Shown: in pieces, positions 1-11,127 of the stretch
Layout: every line of letters begins with the position of its first letter
How positions within the stretch are numbered: the stretch's first letter is position 1
Origin: Cryptomeria japonica
Lineage: Eukaryota; Streptophyta; Pinopsida; Cupressales; Cupressaceae
Reading direction: 5' to 3'
Length of the DNA stretch: 64,000 nucleotides
Assembly: GCF_030272615.1 (NCBI RefSeq)
Contig: NC_081407.1
Location: 372,890,998-372,954,997 of the forward strand
Notes under the pieces: model-generated
Told to the model about the DNA's origin: nothing
Database searches by the model: none
Seen by the model: the letters and a program-made list of their open reading frames with translations, nothing else
Translations under genes and position numbers: made by a program

Positions 1-181
1 TATCTACATGCCCAATTTTAGTATCTCTGATATCTGCCACATTGGAGTCCACTAAGCTTTTAGGGAACATATTCAAGTACTTATCATACTTGTACTTCAT
101 CTTTTTATACACAGGTTTGCCAGGTGATGGTTTTGTGTGACTGGGAGAGGCCTTCGACTTGCTTGCAGATGGCTTGGACAT
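1..181 (-). CDS. N-terminal fragment of unknown-family gene, copy A
   Basis: I do not recognise this family. Reading leftward from an ATG at 181-179, the frame stays open to the window edge for about 60 codons. It begins MSKPSASKSKASPSHTKPSP, a Ser/Lys/Pro-rich basic leader, followed by a Lys/Tyr-rich stretch (KKMKYKYDKYLNMFPKSL). It is the same protein as the copy B gene starting at 10990, with a few substitutions. The rest of this copy should lie left of the window. The hairpin array begins about 140 bp upstream of the ATG. Whether this copy is intact cannot be judged, but the copy B gene is broken. Confidence 0.5.
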   Translation of the reverse strand, partial: MSKPSASKSKASPSHTKPSPGKPVYKKMKYKYDKYLNMFPKSLVDSNVADIRDTKIGHVD

Positions 182-318
182 TTACAAAAATTCTGTAGAG
201 AACATGTTTGTTAGGCCCATAATCAGTATTCATCATTAGAGGAACAATTTGGAGATCCAAAATCGAACAGGATGAAAAACCTAGTTAAAATTGGCTAAAG
301 GAGAAAAACATTAAAACT

Positions 319-1453
319 GGCAGGTCGGTGTTTAAAAATCGACGTTTCAGTTGCAAAGGCAAAATACTGGCATGTGAGGTTTTAAACCCCAACATGCTAG
401 CATAAAAGAAAAAATAAATATCTGACAGGTCAGTGTTTAAAACCTGACTTGTTAGTGAAACAAAATTGATTGGCAGGTCGGGTTTCAAACCCTGACCTAT
501 CAATTGCGAGTGCAAAAATAAAGCTTGCATGTCGGGGTTTGAAACCCAACATGCAACTTGAGGAAATTACATCCTCACATGCTAGGTTTCAAACCCTAAC
601 AATTGAGTTGGAGGAAGAGCATGAGTAACTTGCATGTAGGGGTTTGAAACTTGACATGTAAGTTGAGAATATTACATCCTCATATGTCGGGTTTCAAACC
701 CCGACATGTGAGTTGGAAGATCTTAATAAACTAACCCACATGTTGGGGTTTGGAACTTGATATGTGATTCCAAAAATACTTTACTCATGTCGGGTTTTGA
801 ACCCCAACATGAAAGTCGAAAAGGCAAGAATAAAATAAAATAAAAAGCAAACCTAACACCGGGGTTTGAAACCAGAGACGAGGATTTTAGTAGGGTAAAA
901 AAGATGTGTCGGGGTTTTAATCTCGACATATCTCCTAGTAACAGAAAGAAAGAAAATACAACAAGACAAGGAAGGCAAACAATAAAAACCCTAGCAAAAC
1001 CTTCGCACAAAAACTCAACGTAGAATAAATAAAAAGCAAAGAAGAAAACCCTACCTGTCACGCATGAAAATAGTGGAGAAATTAATAAATTTGGATGGCG
1101 AAATACCAAGCATGCATGAGGAGGAGGAAAACAAGCTTAGAATGCCTCAATCGGAAGAAGAAATGACTAAAAATGGTGAAAAGATTGATTAAAAAGACAT
1201 TTATAACTAACTAAAACATAAACATGAGTTGCAATAAATGCAACTTTTGTTGACAGGTCGGTGTTTAAAGTCCGACCCGTCGACACAAGACCCTGGCAAG
1301 TGGGACTTTTAAACCCGACCTGCTAGCTCAACATAACTATAGGTTGGGGTTTAAAACCTGACCTGCCAGTTAGGCCAACTAGCACATTGGACTTTAAAGT
1401 CCGATGTGCTGACTCAACTGACTGACATGTCGGGTTTTAAAACTCGACCTATT
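319..1453. repeat. Array of ~17 imperfect palindromes (hairpin array), copy A
   Basis: About 17 inverted repeats of 25-32 bp occur in two blocks. Block 1 (319-931) has units near 321, 370, 424, 471, 527, 576, 628, 681, 737, 786, 857 and 903, spaced mostly 46-56 bp (one gap is 71 bp). Block 2 (1250-1453) has units near 1250, 1295, 1341, 1381 and 1422, spaced 40-46 bp. Most centre on GGTTTNAAACC or a close variant, but the outer arms differ between units and remain largely self-complementary: GCATGT/ACATGC, CAGGTC/GACCTG, AGCACAT/ATGTGCT. The array lies just upstream of the minus-strand start codon at 181, so it would fall in its promoter or 5' leader. Confidence 0.85.
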
Positions 1454-1840
1454 AGTAAAACAAAGAAAATTTAAAAACTCAAAAAGGACTAAAGCAAAAG
1501 ACACGAAACAAAAAAAATGTTTTATCGACAAGGTCGATTGGCCTCTCTCGGAGCCCGCAAGGTATGAAGTAGACAAGTTTCATACGGTTACCTCATGATT
1601 TAGGCCGTGCCAAAATCGAGGACAACACTACACCTCCAGTCGAATTGTGCACATTATAAGTGAAACACTTATCTTTGGAGAAAACACCATCCTCATGTAC
1701 CTAGCCAAAATTCCTACAACCTTTATCAAAATCCAACACCAAACTCCCAATGGTCTACTTTATTCTACTAACAATCACACCTTACTAATTGCAAAGAGGC
1801 AATCAACAATGATAAACTCCAATCTCCCCATAAGAAAAAA
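1454..1840. other. Gene-free flank upstream of hairpin array, copy A
   Basis: No gene recognised. A 68-codon plus-strand frame at 1647-1853 is the same in both duplication copies, but that is expected of a recent duplicate and resembles no family I know. The stretch could hold the promoter of the minus-strand gene; I see no convincing TATA box. Confidence 0.3.
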
Positions 1841-1928
1841 TGTTATAAATTAGGATATTAGGATACTATTCATTATAAAAAATATATAAAGTAAATAAGA
1901 TGAGAATTATTCAAACATAAATTTAACA
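1841..1928 (-). mobile_element. Truncated LTR end of minus-strand gypsy-type element, copy A
   Basis: The first 88 bp (TGTTATAAATTAGGATATTA...) match the LTR start at 8491 (TGTTAGAAATTAGGATCTTA...) through the shared stretch ending CATAAATTTAA. Read on the minus strand this is the 3' end of an LTR finishing in AACA. It is cut at 1928, where the plus-strand gypsy integrase begins. It is probably the residue of the 3' LTR whose partner starts at 8491. Confidence 0.7.
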
Positions 1929-4124
1929 GAGGTGCCTAGAGTGCCAGAGGGTGAAGGCATAGCATCATCATCCTATAGGTCTCTTGCAATCACATCTCAT
2001 TCCCAAGTGGAAGTGGGACATAATTTCTATAGATTTTATAGTAGGGATACGTATGTCTTCACGTCGATATGATCCCATTATGGTTATAGTGGACAAGTTG
2101 TCCAAGGTGGCCCACTTCTCTCCCATTAGATCTTTGCATACCTTTGCTTTGATAAAACACATTTTCATGGAGGATATTGTATGATTACATGAGATACCTC
2201 ATAGGATTATATCATATTAGAACCCAATGTTTTCTTTTGCATTTTGGATGTCTCTACAATATGCATTGGGCCCCCAACTCAATTTTAGTTCTGCATACCA
2301 TCTTGAAATCGACAATTAGATAGAGAGAGTAATTAGGTGTTAGAGGACATGCTACACATGTATGTGATGAATTAACAATCTCATTGGGAGGACTATTTGT
2401 ACCTGGTTGAGTTTTCTTATAATAATGGGTGTCATAGCTCTATTGGCATGTAACCTTTTCAGGCCTTGTATGTGTTAGCAAGAGACATTGTATTGTTGTT
2501 TAGATGTTGTCATTGATGGCAACTGGAGTCAGATATCCAATCCACAGTTCATAATTCATTCATACCAGAAGTAAGACTAAGGTCCGGTGAGATAGAATAG
2601 TTTATCGGTAGTGTACAACAATTTGGTTGTCAAATCAGTTGTGTTGAGTATTTGGTATTGCGGATGTAGGAGAAGCATTGTGGACATGTAATATGCCTTA
2701 TTCTAGGTTTATGGCCTCTGGTGATGATTCTTGAATAAGTTGGAGGATCTAGTATACATGTTTTTGGTCAGAATAGTGTTCATCAGTAGTAACGTGTGGA
2801 AATTCATTGTGCAGAGTAATTTTGGTGATTGTTTGTGTGTTCGAGGATGATAAGCCAACATATGGGAAGCGTGTGGGCAATTTGTTTTTGTCCACATGAT
2901 TGTTTTGGATTGAATTAAGATGACTTGGGTAACACGTTTTATTTGCATGTTATGCATTTTTGGGCTGACATATAAAAGATTTGATGTTGCGGATATATAT
3001 GAGTGATTGATTTGGTTATTTTTGATATCGGTGATTGTGTGAAAAGTGTGTATGAGCGATTGTGTGGTCTTTCATGAGCGCTACCAAAGGATTTGTGATC
3101 TACAATTTATCATAACAACATAACAGAGCAGTGTTGAAGAATAGAGTATTTTGTGCTTAACCGGGATTGTTTTTGGCATTTATAGATGTTGTTTATCAGT
3201 TCAGATGTTCCAATTATTATCTGTAATCATTTTTAAGACATTGAGTCTTCCCAGGGGTTGTAGCCCTTCTTGTTTTTTGATATGAGCAGTGAGCTCTAGG
3301 CAGTGTGCCTGAATGCATGTGCATTCACCTCATGTATTATTATTATACTTCTAACAAGGTATATTAATATTGTGGGTCTAAATCCCATCATGGTTTTTCC
3401 CTTAATTGAGTTTCCACGTAAAAATCCTGGTGTTATGGTTATTTGCTTTGTGTTTCTACACTCTACTTTTATTCATTTGCATTAAGTGGTTTAAAGGACA
3501 GATTAAGAATGTTAAAAATTACAAAACACTGATTCACCCCCCTCTCAGTGTTCCTTGACTCCAATAGTATGTTCGACCATGTTGTACTCCTTTGAGTTGG
3601 GATCGTTTTGAAGATCGTGTTATTTTGGGTCCTAAGATACTTCAAGATATGGAGAAACAAGTAGTTTGTATTATAGAGAATTTTACCACAAGTTAGGACT
3701 GACAAAATAAGTATGCTAATGCCCATAGGATAGATTGCTAGTTTTTGGTTGGTGATCATGTGTTTGTGCATCCTCGAAGGAGCCCCATATATTATGGGAA
3801 AGGCTCTAAGTTGGTACCATATTTTGTTGGATATTTCGAGATCCTAGAGAGGATTGGTCTTGTTTCCTATCGTCTTACTCTGCCACCTAGCCTATCTCAC
3901 ATCCATGATGTTTTTCATGTTTTAGTGCTTTATAGGTTGAGAAGATGAAGCTTTATTTGGAGCCCACAAACATCCTTCAACATCAGAGACTAGCCATTAG
4001 GTGTAAAGATATAGAGCATGTAAGGGTCCAATGGGACTCGAGTGATGAGACTTTAGCCACATGGGAGGATGCTACATTGTTGAGAGAGTTATATCCCTAT
4101 CTTTTTGTAGTCTTCCAAGAGTAA
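1929..4124 (+). pseudogene. Ty3/gypsy integrase remnant, copy A, split by a solo LTR
   Basis: This is the 3' end of a Ty3/gypsy polyprotein; the integrase would insert retrotransposon cDNA. The frame starts at the end of the HHCC zinc finger (CLECQRVKA), then the core with PKWKWDIISIDFIVG, the landmark VIVDKLSKVAHFSPI, and a decayed second half (QYALGPQLNFSSAYH, with stops) up to 2472. A solo LTR (2473-3566) interrupts the protein at the usual ALYGRRC motif. Coding resumes at 3567 (TPLSWDRFEDRVILGP), then GDHVF, YVGYFEILERIG-type and LPPSLSHIHDVFHV motifs, and after a frameshift near 3945 a chromodomain-like tail (VQWDSSDETLATWEDATLL) to a stop at 4124. Protease, RT and RNase H are absent: the element is 5'-truncated at 1928. 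Several stops and shifts make it dead. Confidence 0.88.
2473..3566 (+). mobile_element. Solo LTR (1,094 bp) inside gypsy integrase, copy A
   Basis: The element starts TGTTAGCAAGAGAC and ends GTTCCTTGACTCCAATA, and is flanked by the perfect 5-bp target-site duplication GTATG (2468-2472 and 3567-3571). Removing it with one GTATG rejoins the integrase frame exactly, which proves the insertion. No coding sequence, primer-binding site or second LTR lies inside, so it is a solo LTR left by recombination. A TATAAAAG box lies near 2970. The 3' part with CACTGATTCACCCCCC is typical of plant Ty1/copia LTR ends (family assignment inferred). The terminal CA has mutated to TA. A related copy lies at 31764-33093. 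Confidence 0.92.
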
Positions 4125-4134
4125 GCTTAGTCCT

Positions 4135-4146
4135 AGGAGGGAAGGA
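4135..4146 (+). other. Polypurine tract of gypsy element, copy A
   Basis: AGGAGGGAAGGA directly precedes the LTR start TGTAATGCC, the expected position of the plus-strand primer for reverse transcription. Its copy B counterpart is at 14948-14959. Confidence 0.85.
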
Positions 4147-7100
4147 TGTAATGCCTCTCATGTTAGCATCTCGTTAGTTGCTTATTTTTATTTGAGATTG
4201 AATCTTCATGTGTTTTATTGTGACTGTGCGTATATCATTCTTTTGTATTGGTACCCATGAGTTGCATCCTTATTACAGTTATATTCTTTTGTTCATATGA
4301 TATCATTGTGGATATGGTTAGTAGGATATATTGGTAGTTTAGTGATGATCATATATGTATGATGACTCTATGATGATGTGACATGATGTTATACGATGAT
4401 GTCTAGATATATTATGAGGATATTTTGGTTATATGGATGTTATGTGATTACTTGATGGTATCTTGTTGATGTTATGTTGATTCAGTGAGATGTGATGCTA
4501 TTGACTAGGATTATTATTGTGATCTTGATTGGGGAATGTCTATTTAAGCTTTCAGTTACATTATATTATATGTATATGTATGCACAAGTGTTTGCATGTT
4601 TTGGTTGATGCAGGTACCAAGCATTGACTCCACCTGGCTTCACAGGTTTGAGCATTCCTATATCCCCAATGGTGGTTACAAGAGATAGCACATTGGCCAA
4701 AATGCCACTTAACCTAGCCATTGTTCCTATTTTTGATAGTTTTTCCCATATTTTGTATGATTACACCTATGGTTACTGTTCTAGTAATGTCCAGTTACCC
4801 TTATGCATCACTATGAAAGCCCAGTAAAGATTGGTTGTGCGTTGTCAGTAATCGTTAATTATTGCTGTTTTAATATGCATATTAAATGATATTTAATAAT
4901 ATAGTGGTATTCTAATATTTGAGTGTGAATTATGTCTTAATATTATTTAATTTAATGAGATTATATAGTGTATTATCTTTTGGGAGTTTTAGGGAGTTTA
5001 ATAGATTTAATAATTTTAATTTAATTTCTATTATTTATTTATTTTTCTCCAGAAAAGTGAGTTATATTGGGAGAATAGAGTTCATTATCAACACTTAGTT
5101 ATAATTGTTCTCCTTCTTTTAAAAAACCTTCTTGGCAAAATTTTGAATGAATGATTGGGGGAGTTTGGATGCTTGCAAATTTGAGGGTAGAATCTTGAAG
5201 ATTTGGTTTTTATCATTCTTTGTGCCTTCTAGATTTGGAGTGCTATCTTGAAGTGGCTGCTCCTCATTTTCATTTTAGAAGTTTTCAAATTGAAGGTGAT
5301 TTTTATCAATTTCTCCATCAATTCTCAATCTTATTATTTGATTCTTGTTGCTAGTAGTTAGGAACCATATTTAGATTCTTTCTACTTTTGAGATTTTGTC
5401 TTTGAATTAAGTTTCAATTTTATTGTTTCAAAATTTGAATACCTTGTTTTTACAAAAAGGAACTCTACCCAATTTTTTGTGAATGCTTGAAAAGTTGTTT
5501 TAATTTCATATTTGGGGTGTTTTTCACCTATTTATTAATGGATTTTAAGGAAATTGCAATTGGACATGTTCGAAAATTTGAGATCTGGACGTCCATCAAT
5601 GGTGGATGACCTCCAAGACTGGTTATTGGACTTTTAAGACATTTTAGAAAAATTGAATTCAATTTTAAAATTGTTATTATTATCTAGAGATCTTGAATTA
5701 TATAATTAAATTTCTTTTTATCAAATTGGGATCCGTTACCTTACCATTGTGACCATTTGAGTAATTGACTCTATATGTTGAAAGTGCATTATTTTTATGA
5801 GATCTTTGTGTTGAATTATTTTGTTTTGGCATTGGCATGCATTTTTCTTCATTGTGAAATGAGACGAGCTTGGGTGTGGGTAGCTAGAGTCAATTAAAAG
5901 AGTGGCTCTAAGTGGGGGCATGAGGCCCAAAGTGGTTGTTAGGGTAGCTCAATGAGAGTAGGATTAATAAGTGATAACATGAATAAAATAATGGATAAAC
6001 AAACTAAAAAGACAATTGGATGTGCCTTGTGTGTCGTGAGTGCTTGTAATGGCTAGAAACATATTGGGAAGGCCAAGCCATCCATGGGGTGCTGATCTGG
6101 CAAGATCGAGTCTCCTCGTCTTCATGAGGGAACTATTTGGTTTTGTATGAGCCATCCCTTCGAGCTATGAGATGATAATATTGTTTATTGTTCTCTATTA
6201 TCCAACCCGTGTGGATTTAGTAGTGACCCATGGTGGATTCATAACCTGGTATCATCCCTTTCATTGATTATGTATTGCATTTTTGTATGCTTGAGATGTC
6301 GTGTGTGCTTTGTGCATGATGTGAGTGTAAGCCATTATGTTCTTGATTGAATTTCTTGAATGTTTGAGCTTTGTGACTATCTCCATGAGCACTATGGGGT
6401 TGGAACCTATGGGTTCCACATGGTTTGGTGGCATTTCCAACCATCGTTGGAGATCGATGGACTTGCTTGTAAGCACCTTGGAGGACTTCTTCACCTTCCC
6501 CAACATTTGGCCTTATTCATCTCTCTTCGTTGCAAGATGTTACATGAATGTAATTTGATACAAGCATTGTAATTATTGATCGAATATATTTTAAGAAAAA
6601 TCCAATTGGATATTGATGCAATGGAAATGAATGAATACAAATTAGAGTGGACTTTAGTGGACCAGTGTTGGAACTTGCCACCGATCATGCTTATGTATGC
6701 TATCTTTGATGTATAACCATGATGTTATGTTAGGAACACTTTCTTTGGTACTTAAAATGAATATAGTTATTTTTTTTAGATGTTTGAAGTTTGATTTAGT
6801 CATCTCCTTTTGGAATCATGAAACTTGATTAGGTCCTTGTAGGATTGGGCTCTTTTGAGCCAATTCGAGCTTGTTTGGAACCAATCAGTGAGTGTATATT
6901 GGAATCCTATTGTAGTTTTTGGATGTGTATGACTATCATGAGTTCATATGTGCTAGATTTGGTAGTGTTGGGTTGAGTAGTGGTAAAATGAGTCCACTCA
7001 GACTCTGCCTTGTCATGTAGAAGCTATCTCGTGACCCGATGTTCCCAAACTTGACCCATTTTCTCACCTTTTTCCCATTTTCTCTAAAATTTGAGATTAT

Positions 7101-7859
7101 TTTTCAGTTAAAAATTCGATGAGGGGTTTAGTGCATCCAAGTGTTTGTATATCCTATTCGGGAAGCTTAATTTTGACAAATATGCATTTCAAGGATGACA
7201 ATGCAAGTTCACCAGTCTGGAGGACATCAACACATCCCAGGGACTACAACATAGCCCCAAGATACCTGCACATTTTAATGACACTAGCATGCTATGAAGG
7301 TGTCCTTCTATCTCTCTAATGTCTATGGGGGACACTTTATTGTTGTTAGAGAGCCTTCAGTTGCCCCTTCGGTCTGGGGGTGTTTTCGAGAGTTCGGAGC
7401 ATCAATTTAACCTCATTTTAGATGTGTTGTGAAGGTAGCTCTACTAGGGAACCCTTAGATGTGTCTTGGGACAGTTTTTTATGAGTTTAGTAGGTGTTAT
7501 GGGTTTCTATTTATAATTAGGGTTTCAATAGTGCCCATCCATGACACCTAGGACTTAGTAGTTTATCCTAATTGTTGAATCAAGTTTGGAGACTTGGGGA
7601 ATGGTTTTGTGTGAGCCTAAACACATCTCAGACCCTTACCTAGGGCTTGTTTTACCTTCACCCTTGTACTTTATCTATTTGGGTTCTTAAGCCTTTTTCT
7701 TGTGTGAAGTTGTCTATCGACCATTGACCTCACCTTGAAGTTGAGCTTAGTTCTTGCTTATGATATGTATGTTCACACTTAATAACTTAAAAAAATATCT
7801 ATGTGTTTACCTTGTGTCTTTTTATTATATCCTCTTGGGTTCCTTTACGAGGTGTTACA
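4147..7859 (+). mobile_element. 3' LTR of Ty3/gypsy element (3.7 kb), copy A
   Basis: It starts TGTAATGCC straight after the polypurine tract and ends GGTGTTACA, matching inverted ends (TGTAA/TTACA). It follows the end of the gypsy polyprotein directly. No open reading frame inside resembles a known protein. The length of 3,713 bp is long for an LTR, and an unnoticed insertion inside it is possible, but both duplication copies have the same length within a few bases. The matching 5' LTR is absent. Confidence 0.8.
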
Positions 7860-8490
7860 TCAATAATTATTAAATTGCAAGTAAAATGGTATTTGATTGA
7901 ATTTCCATGTCCAAGGGTTGTGAATTCTATTTTCCTTTGACTAGCTAAAGAACTTTTCTACTCATAAAGACATGCAATTTAATAAAGAGTTTAATACTTT
8001 GACTTTAAATACAATCAATGGAAGCCCCAATTTTTAAAAACTAAAATCAAGCCAAATAAAATTAAAATTCATTTGATGATTGCAAATCTCACATATCCCT
8101 CTAAAGAGACATAACATTAAATGTTTAAAAGGACTTGATCTAGTAATAGAAGCACAATATTCTATAGAGTTGATACTTAAATTTTGTGATACTTTAATTA
8201 TATAATAATGAAATAATTTTAATTAATTAGACTACAAAATGCAATATTGAATTAACAAGCATCATGCCCCACCTACAAATCAAATAGTTTGCAATCACAA
8301 TCCTAAGCTATGTGAATATTTTAGAGGGGAAAACATTTGAAATTTTCATGAAGATATCAATAGATATATTCCACAATTTTTGTTTCACACATGTTCATTG
8401 AGCATAAATAGTTTTCCCATCATGTTCAACATGTCTTTGAGTACAACTTGTCAAAATGATTAGTATCTTGCCTAACACACTTTGATACCA
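7860..8490 (-). mobile_element. Internal leader of minus-strand gypsy-type element, copy A
   Basis: This stretch lies between the end of the plus-strand gypsy LTR and the primer-binding site of the minus-strand element, so by position it is that element's 5' leader. It is AT-rich and I see no open coding frame in it. The remaining internal region was lost or replaced by the plus-strand gypsy fragment. Confidence 0.55.
8479..8490 (-). other. Primer-binding site (initiator Met tRNA type), copy A
   Basis: On the minus strand the bases read TGGTATCAAAGT immediately after the LTR end CTAACA. This matches the TGGTATCAGAG core used by plant retrotransposons primed by initiator methionine tRNA, with one change. 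Confidence 0.75.
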
Positions 8491-8660
8491 TGTTAGAAAT
8501 TAGGATCTTAGGATACTACTCATTATAAAATAAATATAAAATAAATAAGATGAAAAACATACAAGCATAAATTTAATACATGACATAAGATATATATGGG
8601 GAGACCCCTTTTGAGTAAAAAAACCCATAAAACATTATTTTATTTAAACACTTACAAAAG
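8491..8660 (-). mobile_element. 5' LTR of minus-strand gypsy-type element, cut by duplication junction
   Basis: The first 170 bp match 19307-19470, and the sequence then jumps at 8660/8661 into the unknown gene. The complete LTR at 19307-20688 shows what was lost. Confidence 0.8.
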
Positions 8661-10990
8661 TTGGTAAGACATTAATTGTCCCAACTGTTGTATCTATTGG
8701 AGGCATTGATGTAATAACATAAGTTGTTATTGTAGGAATGAAAATTGTGCACACCAAGGGTGGAGTTTTTGTCATGGAAGCAGAAGTAGGAAGATTTACT
8801 ACCTATTGCTCCTGAGTAATCTGTTCCATGGCCTCATTAAAATCCAAGATTAATGACTCAATCATGGAAGTTGGAATGTCATCAAAGCTAGGAAGGCTAG
8901 AAAGAGTAACAAATTCTTCATTGCTCCCCTCTTGACCTTGTTCATCACCCAACTCAATATCTTCTCACCTCATCATGTTCTTGCACTTATTCATCAGAAT
9001 CAGAGTCAATAGAATGAATCTCAACATGAATAGGTGATGATGTTTGAGAGGTAGTAGGAGTAGAACTTTCCCGTTGTTCTTGTTCTTCTCCAACATGATG
9101 AATTTCTCCCTCTTCTTATTCTTGTTCTTCTTCCTCGGTTTGATCAGGCCCTTGAGGTGATTCCTGTTGCACGGCCGTGGAGGAGGACTCCCTTTTCTTT
9201 GGGCCTTTAAGTGTGAACTTGAATTTTGGTGCCTTTCCCTCAGATTTTGCTGGCGAAACTGGTGGTGGGGGTTCTTGAGAATCCTCTTTATTCTTGGTTC
9301 TTAATTCTGAAGTCTTCCCCACTGGACCATCATTATCTTCTTCACCAAAACTAGCAGGAAGTGATTTCCTCTAGATTCCCTTTTTCAATAGCCATTGGTT
9401 TGTATTAGACATAATAGGCGCAAATCTCTTTGAAATTGATTTGCTTTCTTTCTTTGACCATTGAATTAAAGGTTAGGGAGTATCAACAATTTTATGCTCA
9501 AAGTAGATAGGGTCCACTATATCATTTGTATCTTCCATAGTATCTGGAATCTTAGCCAAATCCAAATTCCCTATTTGCTCCAATGTAAGATGACTATAGT
9601 CCATCTTTCTTACATCTTCATCACTTTTACAATCTTCCCAAACATCCTCAAGCCTATGTACATGCACATAACTTCTCTTGATTTTGCCTCTCATGTTACA
9701 AAAATCAAAGTTCTCTCGAGCTCTGAACCTCCTCATTATGACCCATAACATTTCATTCTCCATATTCTTGGCCTTAGGCATGGTAAGCATTGAGTATCGA
9801 CCAATAGACATGTCATTTGAGACCTCTCTTATGAGTAGAAGCTTATCTGGCATGTACATGTACCAATTAACGACACAATTCCATGAGGACAATCTTATCC
9901 AATGGATATCAAGGCAACCTTAATGGTTCACCTGTGAAATATCCAATGTGGATATATGTAAAAGTAAGAAATTGTAAGACCACACAACCAAAAGAAGACA
10001 CCAAGTCATATGCTGCTTCTAAAATTCTATCCTTGTGTAGATTCTTGTTGAAAAAACATCTCCACACTGCGAAGAAAGCATCATTGACTCTTTGGAAATG
10101 AGATCCCTGATTATTGATGGTTAACTGATCATAATAATCCCAAATAGGGAACAACCTCCTATCTCCTTTGGTAGATAGTCCTGGATACTGCCTCATTGAG
10201 GCAGCTGCATACACAAGATATGAAGTCATATAAAATTTCAATGATGTTTTGACTTCCTTTAGCTGAATACATAAAGCATCATTGGTTTGATCTCCCCAAT
10301 CAATCTTGGTTGTTCCCTTTCTGATGACCTTCATGTAGTAACACATCCACTCCTCAAAGTAATGAGAATCTCTCAAACCTCTAACTCATCAAGAATTGTA
10401 ACCATGTCATTGTACTCTTCACTGAAATCACTTCTATGAAAGTACTTAGGCCATCTGGTGACAGTTGAGTCACACTGAGTAGATAAAAATATAGTGTTGA
10501 TTGTTTTCTTGCACTTATCTATGTGCTTCTCATAATATGCTTGTGCACTATCCATGGTTATATCAACAACTTCAACTTCCTTTAGACCCTTGAAAAGACT
10601 GTTAAAAAATAAACTATCAAGTGCCATTACCACATTCCTTTCAACATCTTTCACTTGATGAGTGTTTGGGTTGAAGTGTTCTGCCACAGCCAGTACAAAT
10701 TCTTGATCATGAGCTGCAATAGGAAAAGATGCATACTTGTCCAATTTTGACTTCATCAAAATTGTCATACGGGATGGAGCCTTCTTGCTTCTATTTTCAA
10801 ACTCCTTCATATCTACATGCCCAATTTTAGTATCTCTGATCTTTGTCACATTAGAGTCCACTAAGCTTTTAGGGAACATATTCAAGTACTTATCATACTT
10901 GTACTTCATCTTTTTGTACACAGGTTTGCCAGGTGATGGTTTTGTGTGACTGGGAGAGGCCTTCGACTTGCTCGCAGATGGCTTGGACAT
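8661..10990 (-). pseudogene. Unknown-family plant gene, broken, copy B
   Basis: I do not recognise the family. Reading down from the ATG at 10990: a basic Ser/Lys/Pro leader, then about 205 codons to a stop at 10373; a one-base shift at about 10375 continues the protein (RDSHYFEEWMCYYMKVI) to 9909, including FPIWDYYDQLT and FTYIHIGYFTGEPLRLP. A stop and another shift near 9890-9907 (PLDKIVLMELCR in one frame, DKLLLIREVSNDMSIGRYS in the next) lead to 9473. A degenerate C-terminal part follows: basic KAPKFKFTLKGPKKRES and acidic EEEEQE near 9116-9322, then another shift with EEFVTLSSLPSFDDIPTSM near 8870. Joined, these suggest a protein over 700 residues without evident transmembrane segments. 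The frame runs up to the duplication junction at 8661, so the C-terminus may be missing. Long stretches of protein-like sequence broken by few lesions indicate recent loss of a real gene or transposon-borne gene. Confidence 0.7.
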
Positions 10991-11127
10991 TTACAAAAAT
11001 GCTACAGAGAACATGTTTGTTAGGCCCATAATCAGTATTCATCATTAGAAGAATAATTTGGAGATCCAAAATTGAACAGGATGAAAAACTTAGTTAAAAT
11101 TGGCTAAAGGGGAAAAACATTAAAACT

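Larger units (their letters stand above)
1..8660. repeat. Tandem 10.8-kb duplication, copy A (left part off window)
   Basis: Bases 1-8660 match 10810-19470 almost base for base, with an offset that drifts from 10,809 at the left, to 10,807 near position 1650, to 10,815 near 7100, so only small indels separate them. Similarity stops just after the shared motif CACTTACAAAA. Copy A then joins a sequence inside the unknown minus-strand gene, whereas copy B continues through an LTR. This is what a direct tandem duplication with its junction at 8660/8661 produces. The missing first ~2.15 kb of copy A should lie left of the window. Confidence 0.93.

Noticed and set aside
723-1109. 128-codon minus-strand open frame conserved in both duplication copies (also 11532-11918)
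   Set aside because: It lies across the palindrome array and AT-rich spacer, and its Phe/Leu-rich hydrophobic translation follows from the base composition. Conservation between copies only reflects the recent duplication.
1647-1853. 68-codon plus-strand frame identical in both copies
   Set aside because: It extends into an LTR remnant and resembles no protein; identity between copies is explained by the duplication.
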